64,000 nucleotides of DNA, taken from NCBI GenBank assembly GCA_034423575.1, contig DAOUIF010000053.1, forward strand, positions 3,132 through 67,131, in the 5' to 3' direction. The notes beneath the pieces are model-generated. The model saw only the letters and a program-made list of their open reading frames with translations, did no database searches and had not been told where the DNA came from. A program made the position numbers and the translations under genes. Shown one piece after another: positions 33,260-41,392 of this stretch (its first letter is position 1; every line of letters starts with the position of its first letter). This DNA is from Bin87 sp034423575. GTDB lineage: Bacteria; Chloroflexota; Dehalococcoidia; Lucifugimonadales; UBA3495.

Positions 33260-33676
33260 TCAACGATTTGTGAACGTATTATCAACGATCTCCAAGTAGT
33301 CGGCCAAGGTGACAATGCGAGTGCGGCGGAAGTTGCCGAGGGCCAGCATCTGCCGGTCGCCGGTCACGATCAGGTCTGAATCGGCTGCAACGGCGCACTC
33401 CAGGATCCTGTTGTCAGGCTCGTCTGCAAGAACCGACAAGGTTTCCGCGGGTGTTACGAAGTGGCCGAATTGCCGGATGAAAGCCCGTATTTCTTCCAGT
33501 TCGGATTCCGTTCTGCCGAATTTGTCGGCGAGTACCCGCAATAGCTCCTTGACGATGGGAGAGGAAATGAACATCAGGTCACGTTCGGACCTGATGTTCA
33601 GGAGAACTTGGGCGGCGCGTCCGTTGGGGAATTCAAATGCAGATACCAATATGTTGGTATCGAAAGTGACTTTCAT
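33260..33676 (-). CDS. PIN-domain toxin
   Basis: This 138-residue PIN protein has VTFDTNILVSAF (Asp6), IVKELLRVL (Glu near 44), DEPDNRILECAVAADSDLIVTGD (acids near 84-104) and a normal end. It resembles the group called putative toxin-antitoxin system toxin component, PIN family. Its start overlaps the upstream ribbon-helix-helix gene by 4 bases. As an RNase it would act on RNA when free of its antitoxin. Confidence 0.9.
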   Translation of the reverse strand: MKVTFDTNILVSAFEFPNGRAAQVLLNIRSERDLMFISSPIVKELLRVLADKFGRTESELEEIRAFIRQFGHFVTPAETLSVLADEPDNRILECAVAADSDLIVTGDRQMLALGNFRRTRIVTLADYLEIVDNTFTNR

Positions 33677-33918
33677 GATTCCAAGTATCTGAATATGTCC
33701 TCTTCACTGAATAGCCCAAGTTTCATCATACGCAGGTGCCAGCCTTCGTGAATCCTAGCTAGCTGCGCGTCAAAATCAGCCTTGCGGGCATCTCGCAGGG
33801 CATTGGCAATGAAATCATCCAGGGTCTTGCCATCCCGCTCCGCCATCCTCTCAACGGCGTCAGCCAGATCAACCGGCAAGGAGATAGCAATGGTCTTTGC
33901 CGTATTGGTGGTAGTCAT
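33673..33918 (-). CDS. Ribbon-helix-helix antitoxin
   Basis: This 81-residue protein begins with the CopG/RHH pattern TNTAKTIAISLPVDLADAVERM followed by KTLDDFIANALRDARK. The C-terminal half is helical, as in antitoxins that wrap their toxin. Overlap with the PIN gene by 4 bases supports a toxin-antitoxin pair. Confidence 0.88.
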   Translation of the reverse strand: MTTTNTAKTIAISLPVDLADAVERMAERDGKTLDDFIANALRDARKADFDAQLARIHEGWHLRMMKLGLFSEEDIFRYLES

Positions 33919-34014
33919 GCTGATGCCCCCGTGGCCCTCAATACCTGCGACTCCAATATAACTGTGGGTTCACAAGGCGGCAAGAGAGGTCTACTGCTCA
34001 CGCATACCCGGCTT

Positions 34015-34105
34015 GGCATTGCGATGAGCGTAGCGACGCGGTGATCTTGTCGGTGAAAGAGAAGCCGCTACCCCTACCAGATTGCTACGCTGCACTCGCG
34101 ATGAC
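34015..34105. repeat. Family B repeat, copy 8 (91 bp, diverged)
   Basis: Same 91-bp length as other full copies but with more changes, especially in the centre. Outer arms TCACGCATACCC and GGTACCCGTGAG are clear, showing an extended inverted repeat of about 140 bp. Confidence 0.85.
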
Positions 34106-34137
34106 CGTGCGACCGAAACCAGGTACCCGTGAGGTGT

Positions 34138-35010
34138 CTACTGGTGCCCCACCTGCCCGTTGTACCAGTCCAGGATGCCGCTGCCCGTCCAGAAGGACAC
34201 GCCCTCCAGCTGGGTGACGTAATCCACCAGCCGGTGGAAATGCCCGATGCGGTGGGCCGCGCCGGTGATGTACGGGTGCATGGAAATGGCCATGACCCTT
34301 GCGTTGTCCTCGCCCTCGGCCAGCATGATCTCCAGGGAGTCCTTGGCCCGGCGGAACAACTCGGGCGCCGAGTGGTGCTGCACCAGGTAGATGGGGATAT
34401 CGTTCAGCTCGACGGTGTAGGGCAGCGCCACCAGGCGGCCGGAGTTGACCTTCATCTCGTAGGGCTGGTCGTCATTGACCCAGTCAGCCACGTACTCGAT
34501 GCCCTCCTCGGCCAGGATGTCGGGCGTGTGGTGGGTCTCGGCCAGGCCGGGGCCCATCCAGCCCCGGGGCGCCTTGCCGCTGAACTCCCGGATCACCTCG
34601 ATGGTCTTGCGGATGGTGGCGCGCTCGTCGGGCTCCCGGTGCAGCACCTGCTGGATGTAGCCGTGGCCCAGCAGCTCCCAGTCTAGGTCTAGGCAGGACC
34701 GGACCATCTCGGGGTAGGCCTCGCAGACCGCGGCGTTCAGGCTGATGGTGCAGGGCAGGTTGTGCGCTGCCAGCGCCCGCTGCATCCGCCAGAAGCCCAC
34801 GCGCATCCCGTAGTCGTACCAGGAGTAGTTGGGGATGTCGGGCGACACGGCCGCCCCCTGGGGCGAGGGCAGCACCGTGCGCGCCATGGGCTGGTCGATG
34901 TCCCACTCCTCGACGTTGATGATGAACCAGACCGCAACCTTCGCCCCGTCGGGCAGGGTCAACCGGGGACGGTCAAAGATGGGCGAGAACTCGGCGCGGG
35001 GGTTGGGCAT
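34138..35010 (-). CDS. Polysaccharide deacetylase family protein
   Basis: This 290-residue protein has a NodB-like deacetylase fold: VAVWFIINVEEWDID near residue 25, NYSWYDYGMRVGFWRM near residue 61, CTISLNAAVCEAYPEMV, WELLGHGYIQQ near residue 111 and GWMGPGLAETHHT. The WYDYGMRVGFWR pattern and HGY motif resemble PuuE-type allantoinase and related cyclic-amide or sugar deacetylases rather than chitin enzymes. No signal peptide is seen, so it acts in the cytoplasm on a small molecule. Repeat B8 lies downstream of its stop. Confidence 0.88.
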   Translation of the reverse strand: MPNPRAEFSPIFDRPRLTLPDGAKVAVWFIINVEEWDIDQPMARTVLPSPQGAAVSPDIPNYSWYDYGMRVGFWRMQRALAAHNLPCTISLNAAVCEAYPEMVRSCLDLDWELLGHGYIQQVLHREPDERATIRKTIEVIREFSGKAPRGWMGPGLAETHHTPDILAEEGIEYVADWVNDDQPYEMKVNSGRLVALPYTVELNDIPIYLVQHHSAPELFRRAKDSLEIMLAEGEDNARVMAISMHPYITGAAHRIGHFHRLVDYVTQLEGVSFWTGSGILDWYNGQVGHQ

Positions 35011-35058
35011 GGGACGGGCCTCCGGGGATATGCGGCGGTTTGGGTACTCGGTCGGGCG

Positions 35059-35661
35059 TTACAGGGTGCGGAGGTAGGTCAGCAGTTGGTTGGCGTGGGA
35101 ACAGGCGGCGGCGACACGCTCTGGGTTAGTCTCGGCGAGAAGCTTGAACGAAACATCGCCCTTTCCATATCGGCCGTTGGTGGCGCGCCTCAGGGCAGCG
35201 ATTACCGTATCCTTGGGCACGGATTCCAAATCCGGCCACTCGCTGAGCGGATTTTCGTTGAAATCTTGCTTGAAGACAGTTCGTAGCGCATCCCGGTCCG
35301 CCAAGAACCATGTTTCCATAAATTGAACCATGAGAAACGCGCTGTTATCTTGTGCATCAGGCGGTCTTTGCCAGTTGTCCCGGTCGGCTAAGTGTTGCCA
35401 TACGGAAAGTCCCTCTTTCACAGGTCCTTCGCTGTCCACCAGAAGCAGCAACATCTCGAAACCCTTCTTGCGGGGGTTCTGACGAGATAGAGCGTCTTTG
35501 AACTTGTCAAAAGTTTCATCCCGGTTTGTCCCCCTCACTACCCCAGGCATACGGCGGGTCAAGCCGGCTGCTGCAAAGAATTTTTGCCACGACTGCTTGA
35601 ATATCGCATCAGAGGTTTCTCCAGGGCTGCCACCTTCAATGAAGATCTTGGCCTTCACCAT
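35059..35661 (-). CDS. DUF4276 family protein (defence partner)
   Basis: This 200-residue DUF4276 protein begins VKAKIFIEGGSPGET, with a conserved acidic residue in the opening strand, and contains MLLLLVDSEGPV near residue 70 and QFMETWFLADRDAL near residue 110. The EGG and DSE motifs suggest a TOPRIM-like metal site. DUF4276 genes usually pair with AAA ATPases of the OLD/RloC-like group. Here the ATG overlaps the ATPase gene stop by 7 bases, so the two are translated together. The effector role is inferred from context. Confidence 0.85.
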   Translation of the reverse strand: MVKAKIFIEGGSPGETSDAIFKQSWQKFFAAAGLTRRMPGVVRGTNRDETFDKFKDALSRQNPRKKGFEMLLLLVDSEGPVKEGLSVWQHLADRDNWQRPPDAQDNSAFLMVQFMETWFLADRDALRTVFKQDFNENPLSEWPDLESVPKDTVIAALRRATNGRYGKGDVSFKLLAETNPERVAAACSHANQLLTYLRTL

Positions 35662-36878
35662 CGGTTGCCTCCCAAATCACCCGCGCTCCAAAGGTTGCCG
35701 AGGCTGTACTTTTCTAACCATTTCTTCAAAGGACCGGGTTCCAACCGCTCCAATATGGATTCGCCATCGTACTTTTCGCACACTACCACGCTTGATGGGT
35801 AATCGCTTAGCGCGTCCACGAGCACCCGGGAGTGTGTGGTGACCACCAGTTGCGTCCGCTCCGATGCTTTGACCAGCATCTCTCCGATGCCCAGCACCAC
35901 ATCCGGGTGCATACCCAATTCGGGTTCCTCAATAACCACCAGCGGAGGCGGCACCGGGTCCAGCAGGATGGCGGTCAGGGCCATGTAACGCAATGTTCCA
36001 TCGGACAGTCGAGATGCCGGGATGTATCGCTCACCCGCGCCCCGCTCGACGACGAAAAGGTCCGCCCGTCCACCGCCAACTTCAACTTGGAAATCTTCGA
36101 TCCCGTCGTAAATCTGTCTCAACGACTTGACGAATGCCTGCCGGCTGTCACCGCGCAGCTTGGAGAGCAGCAACGCCAGATTCTCTCCGCGTTCCGTCAG
36201 GAAGGTACTTGGTTCATCAGCCCGGGGCGGTTGGCGTAACCTTGCTTCCGGCCCGAACTCCCAATTCCGAAATAGACGGAACTTGCGATATTGTTGCTGT
36301 AGCCACGCTAGTTCCGGATACAAGTCCGGGTCTTCCCTTTGTGAAAGGATGGATGCGTCACGATGAACCGCACCGCGGTCAAGGGTCCGCATCCTACGCT
36401 GACCGCTGGGTCCTCCAACCAATCCGCTTATTTCTACCTTATCGTCTGTGGAAACGTAATAGGATTGATGCTGGTAGGGGTTAGTATGTTCGACTCGAAT
36501 ACTTTCGTACCCGATTTCGAACCGTTGTCCCTGCTGAACCATGAACAGCGTGTGACGCAAGGGAGCAGTGCCACTCGGATAGTAGACCACCGCCTCGACG
36601 CGTGCAATGTCACGTGCGCCATCGCCTTTCCAGAGCCATTCCGAAATACCACCCATGCGGCGCACCGGTGCCGAAAGGTCGTGAGGCGTGGCTTGCAGCA
36701 ACGCCAATGCCTCGATGAAGTTGGACTTGCCGGAGCCGTTGGGCCCGATGAGGACATTCAGCCTCTCCATGGGGAGGTCGACGCCCTGTGGTCCGAAAGA
36801 CAACATACCGCTGATCTGCAAGTGCTGGATCAGCGGTTGGGCGCGAACGATTTCAACGGTAATGCTTACCGTGGACAT
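35655..36878 (-). CDS. AAA family ABC-like ATPase (OLD/AAA_21 type)
   Basis: This 407-residue ATPase has Walker A IGPNGSGKSNF (residues 44-54), signature SRLSDGTLRYMAL near residue 290, Walker B PLVVIEEPELGMHPDV near residue 315 and H-loop VVTTHSRVLV near residue 350. The middle lacks a long coiled coil, placing it with AAA_21/AAA_15 proteins used as sensors in anti-phage systems such as OLD, Septu and PARIS. The downstream overlapping DUF4276 gene would be the nuclease-like effector. Confidence 0.88.
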   Translation of the reverse strand: MSTVSITVEIVRAQPLIQHLQISGMLSFGPQGVDLPMERLNVLIGPNGSGKSNFIEALALLQATPHDLSAPVRRMGGISEWLWKGDGARDIARVEAVVYYPSGTAPLRHTLFMVQQGQRFEIGYESIRVEHTNPYQHQSYYVSTDDKVEISGLVGGPSGQRRMRTLDRGAVHRDASILSQREDPDLYPELAWLQQQYRKFRLFRNWEFGPEARLRQPPRADEPSTFLTERGENLALLLSKLRGDSRQAFVKSLRQIYDGIEDFQVEVGGGRADLFVVERGAGERYIPASRLSDGTLRYMALTAILLDPVPPPLVVIEEPELGMHPDVVLGIGEMLVKASERTQLVVTTHSRVLVDALSDYPSSVVVCEKYDGESILERLEPGPLKKWLEKYSLGNLWSAGDLGGNRW

Positions 36879-36918
36879 TGCAACGTCTCAAGGCAAACTA
36901 GGTTGGAGGGCCGGCCTG

Positions 36919-37338
36919 TTACAGCCCCAGCGCCTGCGCTCCCAGGCGGGCCAGGTCCTCGTCCTCTTGGGCGGACAGGCCGCTGACGCCGATGGCGCCC
37001 AGCACCAGGTCGGTCTCGGGGTCGCGGACCACCACGGCGCCCTGCACGGCAACCAGCTGCGGGTCGCCGAAGTCGGCGATGTTCCGCCCCTCGTTCTTGA
37101 GGCGCTCGGCGTAGGCGTTGGAGTCGGAGCCGGACATGGCGGAGGTGTAGGCCTTGCTCATGGCCATGCGCTGGGGCAGGGCGCGGCAGTTGTCCATGCG
37201 GGCGTAGCTGAGCAGCTTGGCGTCGGCGTCAACGATGGCGATGGCCAGGGGGCGGTCGGGTTCCTGCTCCGCCTTGTCCAGCATGGCGTTCATGGCAGAG
37301 CGGACTTGGCTGAGGCTCAGGGTGGGTCGGTTGTACAT
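36919..37338 (-). CDS. GlcG/HbpS family heme-binding-like protein
   Basis: From the ATG at 37338 after GGAGG the protein has 139 residues. It matches the GlcG/HbpS (DUF336) fold: LSLSQVRSAMNAMLDKAEQ, PLAIAIVDADAKLLSYARM near residue 34, AMSKAYTSAM and GAVVVRDPETDLVLGAIGVSG near residue 100. Some members bind heme, others sit with glycolate or diol enzymes; the role here is unknown. It is downstream of Abi_2 on the same strand. Confidence 0.87.
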   Translation of the reverse strand: MYNRPTLSLSQVRSAMNAMLDKAEQEPDRPLAIAIVDADAKLLSYARMDNCRALPQRMAMSKAYTSAMSGSDSNAYAERLKNEGRNIADFGDPQLVAVQGAVVVRDPETDLVLGAIGVSGLSAQEDEDLARLGAQALGL

Positions 37339-37452
37339 GGGAAGCCTCCGTAGAATGCGACGGTAGGAAGAATCGATCAACGCCGGCATTCTACACGGGG
37401 GCTGCGGAGGGCGGCAACGAAGCGCGCGGACTATCCAGCAGGTGTTGCCGGA

Positions 37453-38301
37453 TCATCCTTGCCAGAAGTCCATTTCCTCCCAATTTGCAGGGAAGCCCAT
37501 ACGGTCCTTGGAAATGTCTGGGTATGAGACCATCAAGTCCGCAAGTTGCGACTTCCAGAAGCTCTGTGGGTTGATGATGCCGGTGAGATAAACGATTATC
37601 ACCAGGCGGTTGTAAAGCTGGTCTGCTGCTGCCGGGTTTCCATACGTCGCCAGGACTTTTGGCAATTTAAGCCCCGGGGATAAATTGCGATTCCACAGAC
37701 GGCCGTGGTGAGCGCAGATATTACGCAGGTGCGACAAGTTGCGAATAGCTGAAGACAACACTCTTTGGTTGAACCCATAATGTATTGCAATTTCGTTGCG
37801 CATGCGGCGGGCTGATACCGAATCATACCATTTGGATAATTGGCCAAATGACATCGCTTCAGTTGCTTCCCAAATGGTAGCAACGTTCCAGTCCGGGCTT
37901 CCGCGCTCGGCAACTCGGTGGTAGCTTCGCTCAAGTTCGATCAGGTTTTCCTGGTGTTTCTCCAGGGCGAACAGAGTCGGGTTCAGGTGAGCCCTGTCGC
38001 CGCCGGCATGAGCGAGCCGGTTGGCCCATAGCGTGCGGGCTGAAATTTCGATTTGGCCGAGGGCTTCAACGAGGGTTGACCGCAGATACCCGTCAAAAAC
38101 GTAGTGTTGTATGACGTCGCTGAACCTGACGTTCTCCCGGAAAACCGGACCACTGTCATTGGCGGATTGGACCTGGAAAGGCTGCCAGTAGCTGCTCAAC
38201 CGATGGTAACCGATATGGCGCAGACTATGGACTGCTTGCTCCCAGTCCGTTATCGCCATGCCCATACTGGCAAGATGATTCAGCTGGCCACAGGTCGACA
38301 T
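37453..38301 (-). CDS. Abi_2 family abortive infection (HEPN) protein
   Basis: The protein matches Abi_2 (AbiD/AbiF type): GYHRLSSYWQPFQ near residue 32, FSDVIQHYVFDGYLRSTLVE, and the key motif LRNICAHHGRLWNR near residue 195. The R-x4-H in RNICAH is the catalytic HEPN RNase motif. Such proteins act as phage-triggered RNases. I use the ATG at 38301 (282 residues); in-frame ATGs at 38385 and 38442 would add residues translated through the GC/A-rich hairpin at 38315-38334. It is AT-richer than neighbours, suggesting transfer. Confidence 0.88.
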   Translation of the reverse strand: MSTCGQLNHLASMGMAITDWEQAVHSLRHIGYHRLSSYWQPFQVQSANDSGPVFRENVRFSDVIQHYVFDGYLRSTLVEALGQIEISARTLWANRLAHAGGDRAHLNPTLFALEKHQENLIELERSYHRVAERGSPDWNVATIWEATEAMSFGQLSKWYDSVSARRMRNEIAIHYGFNQRVLSSAIRNLSHLRNICAHHGRLWNRNLSPGLKLPKVLATYGNPAAADQLYNRLVIIVYLTGIINPQSFWKSQLADLMVSYPDISKDRMGFPANWEEMDFWQG

Positions 38302-38314
38302 TGACGTTTGACCT

Positions 38315-38334
38315 GGGGCGTTAAAAAATGCCCC
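38315..38334. terminator. Hairpin upstream of Abi_2
   Basis: GGGGC (38315-38319) pairs with GCCCC (38330-38334) around an A-rich loop. It lies between divergent Abi_2 and acyl-CoA dehydrogenase starts, so it may be a regulatory site rather than a terminator. Confidence 0.4.
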
Positions 38335-38430
38335 CCCCTGGTGCGCCGTTCCGATGAGAGGCGTGGGGGGTTCTGGTAAAGCCATTCTAGCCGGCGTGAG
38401 CGCGGTTGTCAAAACTTGTCCAGGCCCGGT

Positions 38431-38459
38431 TTGCCGCCCCATACCCGGTAGGCTATACT
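38431..38459 (+). promoter_or_regulatory. Promoter of the acyl-CoA dehydrogenase gene
   Basis: TTGCCG (38431-38436) and TATACT (38454-38459) are separated by 17 bases and lie 39 bases before the ATG. Confidence 0.6.
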
Positions 38460-38498
38460 TCCCGCGATTTTCCCAACACCGCCCCGGAGGGCCTACTT

Positions 38499-39638
38499 AT
38501 GGACATGGGACTGAGCGAAATTCAGCAGATGCTGAAGAACTCGGCGCGCGAATTCCTGGCGCAGGAATGCCCGCTCACATTGGTACGCGAACTGGAGGAT
38601 GACCCACTGGGCTTCAGCGAGGACCTGTGGCGGCAGGTGGCCAACCTGGGCTGGACCGGCATACCCTTCCCCGAGCAATACGGCGGAACCGGCGGCTCCT
38701 TCCTGGATCTGGCCGTGCTGGTCGAGGAGATGGGCCGCGCCCTGCTGCCCGCTCCCTTCTTCGCCACCGTGGTCCTGGGCGGCCTCACCGTGCTGGACGC
38801 CGGCAACGACGACCAGAAGCGTGACATCCTGACCGGCGTCTGCGCCGGAACGGTCCGCCTCACCCTGGCTCTCACCGAGCCCTCGGCCACCACCGAGGCC
38901 TGGGGCGTGGAGACCCAGGCCAGCGCGTCCGGTGACGGCTACAGCATCAGCGGCACCAAGCTCTTCGTGCCCGACGCCCACGCCGCCGATACCTTGATCG
39001 TTGCCGCGTGCACGATGCCGGCCGGCGCCAACCCGGAGCAAGGCATCACGCTGTTCCTGGTCCCGTCCAACGCGGCCGGCGTGGAGATCGAGCAGGTCAG
39101 CACCATCGGCAACGAACGTCTCTGCGAGGTGCGGCTGAACAACGTGTCCGTGGGCGCCGGCGCCGTGCTCGGCTCAGTCGGCGAAGCTTGGCCCGTCATC
39201 GAGCGGGCGCTGGCCCGGGCCACCACGGCCCACTGCGTGCAGATGGTGGGCGGCGCCGAGGCCGTGGTCGACATGACCGTCGAATACGTCAAGCAGCGCA
39301 CCCAGTTCGGCCGGCCGGTGGGCAGCTTCCAGGCCGTTCAGCACCATTGCGCCAACATGGCAACGGACGTCGAGGGCGCGCGCCACGTGGCCTACCAGGC
39401 GGCTTGGGCACTCGCCGAGGGTCAATCCGCCCGCCGCGAGGTCGCCGTCGCCAAGGCGTGGTGCAGCGGCGCGTACCAGCGGGTCTGTTCCCTGGGCCAC
39501 CAGTGCCACGGCGCCATCGGCTTCACCATGGAGCATAACCTCCAGCTCTACACCCGCCGCGCCAAGGTCCAGGAACTCTCCTACGGCAGCGTCCACGACC
39601 ACAAGGAGGTGGCGCTCCAGGAGATTGAGGCCGGGTAG
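38499..39638 (+). CDS. Acyl-CoA dehydrogenase family protein
   Basis: From the ATG at 38499, after GGAGGG, the protein has 379 residues, the usual ACAD length. FPEQYGGTGGSFLDLAVLVEEM near residue 57, LALTEPSATTEAWGV near residue 124, and the C-terminal RTQFGRPVGSFQAVQHHCANM and CHGAIGFTMEHNLQLYTRR are family signatures. The enzyme introduces a 2,3 double bond in an acyl-CoA using FAD. The catalytic base is not obvious, so the substrate class is open. It may work with the enoyl-CoA hydratase at 3659. Confidence 0.94.
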   Translation: MDMGLSEIQQMLKNSAREFLAQECPLTLVRELEDDPLGFSEDLWRQVANLGWTGIPFPEQYGGTGGSFLDLAVLVEEMGRALLPAPFFATVVLGGLTVLDAGNDDQKRDILTGVCAGTVRLTLALTEPSATTEAWGVETQASASGDGYSISGTKLFVPDAHAADTLIVAACTMPAGANPEQGITLFLVPSNAAGVEIEQVSTIGNERLCEVRLNNVSVGAGAVLGSVGEAWPVIERALARATTAHCVQMVGGAEAVVDMTVEYVKQRTQFGRPVGSFQAVQHHCANMATDVEGARHVAYQAAWALAEGQSARREVAVAKAWCSGAYQRVCSLGHQCHGAIGFTMEHNLQLYTRRAKVQELSYGSVHDHKEVALQEIEAG

Positions 39639-39724
39639 CGCCATTGCTAACGACAGACCCGCCGTTCAACAGGCGGCAGTCGTTCCAGCGCGAACCGGAA
39701 TCGATCCTCTGCGCACGAGGCTGA

Positions 39725-39967
39725 ATGATAGATCACGTATTGAGGGGGTTTGGATGGATGCTGGCCGGGATGTTACTAGGGGCTTTGCTTGGGGCTTGCC
39801 TTGGTTACATCATTGCTGAACTCGCGTTTCGGGACGGCACCTTGTTTGGAGCGGGAGTAGAGCGAATTTCAGCCATGATTGGCACTATCATCCTCGGCCA
39901 GACGTCGGGGATCGTCTGCGGCATTGTTGGCGGAGTTGAGAGTGTTCTCAGAAACGAAAGCACATAA
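39725..39967 (+). CDS. Small two-helix membrane protein
   Basis: An 80-residue ORF with GAGG four bases before the ATG. Two hydrophobic glycine-rich segments (residues 7-33 and 49-70; GMLLGALLGACLGYIIAEL and GTIILGQTSGIVCGIVGGV) predict a hairpin membrane protein. No family is recognised. It lies between the acyl-CoA dehydrogenase and the TPR operon. Confidence 0.55.
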   Translation: MIDHVLRGFGWMLAGMLLGALLGACLGYIIAELAFRDGTLFGAGVERISAMIGTIILGQTSGIVCGIVGGVESVLRNEST

Positions 39968-40115
39968 AGTTGACAAACGCATCTACGGCAAGGCGCATCA
40001 CTATTTGACAGGGAGATAGCAATCACGACGACCCCACCTGCGCTCCGCCTTTCGCCGCCGTGGCTCGCGAATCCACCGCTGAAAATTGTGTGCATCTCCA
40101 TAGCATTCAGGATGA

Positions 40116-40121
40116 TAAAAT
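40116..40121 (+). promoter_or_regulatory. TAAAAT -10-like box for the TPR-PIN-NTase/HEPN operon
   Basis: TAAAAT lies 35 bases before the TPR ATG. A -35 box is not clear. Confidence 0.4.
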
Positions 40122-40156
40122 TGCGTGTAGCCTGAGACATACTCAAGAGGTCGCTG

Positions 40157-40939
40157 ATGACAGCCGTCAGGGACGATTACAATTACCGCAGGATTACCAA
40201 GCCGCCCAGATTTGGTCATGGGCCCGAACCGGGCCTCAGGCTACCCATGCCGCATACGGCATCAGATGCGGACACTGCCCAGATGGTGCGCAAGATCCTC
40301 CCCAGCGCCGAGCGGGAGCGCATCCTGCTCAGGACCGCTAAAGCGGAACGCGCTCTTTACGTCGAGCCGTTTGAGAGAATTTATGAGACTCAAGCGGACG
40401 CCATCGCCGTCCGCAGGAACAATCTGGGTATGAAGTACCTGGAGCACGACCTTGCCAAAGCGTTTCGCAACTTTTTGGATGCTGTTGCCCTGGACGAAAA
40501 CTTCGCGCTGGCCCACAACAATCTCGGCTTGGTGTTCCTGGAAATAGGAGACCTGTCCAACGCCGTTGAACATTTAAACAAAGCTATCGAACTGGATGAC
40601 GATCTCGATGTTGCCTACGGTAACCGTGGTCTCGCACACCTGGAAAGTGGGGATTTCGAGGCGGCCTACGAGGACTTTGAAAAAGCGCTGGAGTTGGATC
40701 AGTACGACCCGATGCACTACAACAACGCGGGCGTGCTGTTCCTGGACCTGGAAGTGCCGGCCAAAGCCTGCGACTATTTTAACGCGGCGATTGAACTGGA
40801 CCCGAACAACCCATTGCCGTACAAGAACCGCGGGCTGGCCTACCGTGAAATGGGAGACAATCAACAGGCTAGGGCGGATTTCATCAAAGCCACGACGCTG
40901 GAGGAAGAACAATATCAGGCTACGTTCGGGGCCTCCTGA
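40157..40939 (+). CDS. Tetratricopeptide repeat protein
   Basis: This 260-residue protein has a basic 90-residue N-terminal part followed by about four to five TPR units from residue 85, for example AHNNLGLVFLEIGDLSNAVE, AYGNRGLAHLESGDFEAAYE and PYKNRGLAYREMGDNQQARA. TPRs bind partner proteins. No signal peptide or membrane segment is visible. The stop lies two bases before the PIN gene, which itself is one base before an NTase/HEPN gene, so this looks like the first gene of a three-gene unit and may serve as sensor or scaffold. Confidence 0.9.
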   Translation: MTAVRDDYNYRRITKPPRFGHGPEPGLRLPMPHTASDADTAQMVRKILPSAERERILLRTAKAERALYVEPFERIYETQADAIAVRRNNLGMKYLEHDLAKAFRNFLDAVALDENFALAHNNLGLVFLEIGDLSNAVEHLNKAIELDDDLDVAYGNRGLAHLESGDFEAAYEDFEKALELDQYDPMHYNNAGVLFLDLEVPAKACDYFNAAIELDPNNPLPYKNRGLAYREMGDNQQARADFIKATTLEEEQYQATFGAS

Positions 40940-40941
40940 CC

Positions 40942-41391
40942 ATGGCGCCCCGATACCCTGAACCGCCGAAAGTGGTCATAGACACCAGCGCCGCCCTGCC
41001 GGTGTTGATCAGTGCCGGTGTCGACAACCATTGGCTGGTACTCCTTTGGCAAACAAACCGGATAATCCCTCTGATCAATAGCGAAACCGTTGAGGAGTTG
41101 AGGGCACAGATCATTGAGCATAGTCCCACTGCAAAAGAGTTACAAGCGCGACGCTTTCTAACCAAAACCATGAGCCGCTACGAACCTTGGTGTGTGACCA
41201 TGCCACTTGTTGCAGTGCCGGATGCTCCCCGATGCCGGGATGTCAGCGACCAAATGTTCATTGACCTTGCAATCGCAGGCGAAGCGGACATCCTGTTCAC
41301 CCGCGACCCTGATCTGCTAACCATGGACCTGGGTCCAATGATTCGCATACTCGACGATAGGCAAGGCCAGCCTGTGCTGATCATCCCCTGA
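40942..41391 (+). CDS. PIN-domain nuclease in a three-gene operon
   Basis: This 149-residue PIN protein shows KVVIDTSAALPVL (Asp14), NSETVEELRAQI (Glu near 48), DVSDQMFIDLAIAGEADI (acids near 95-110) and LFTRDPDLLTM (Asp near 119). It resembles the PIN_3 group usually next to RHH antitoxins, but no antitoxin is adjacent. Instead it lies two bases after a TPR gene and one base before a nucleotidyltransferase/HEPN fusion gene. It could be the RNase effector of that set. Confidence 0.88.
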   Translation: MAPRYPEPPKVVIDTSAALPVLISAGVDNHWLVLLWQTNRIIPLINSETVEELRAQIIEHSPTAKELQARRFLTKTMSRYEPWCVTMPLVAVPDAPRCRDVSDQMFIDLAIAGEADILFTRDPDLLTMDLGPMIRILDDRQGQPVLIIP

Positions 41392-41392
41392 A

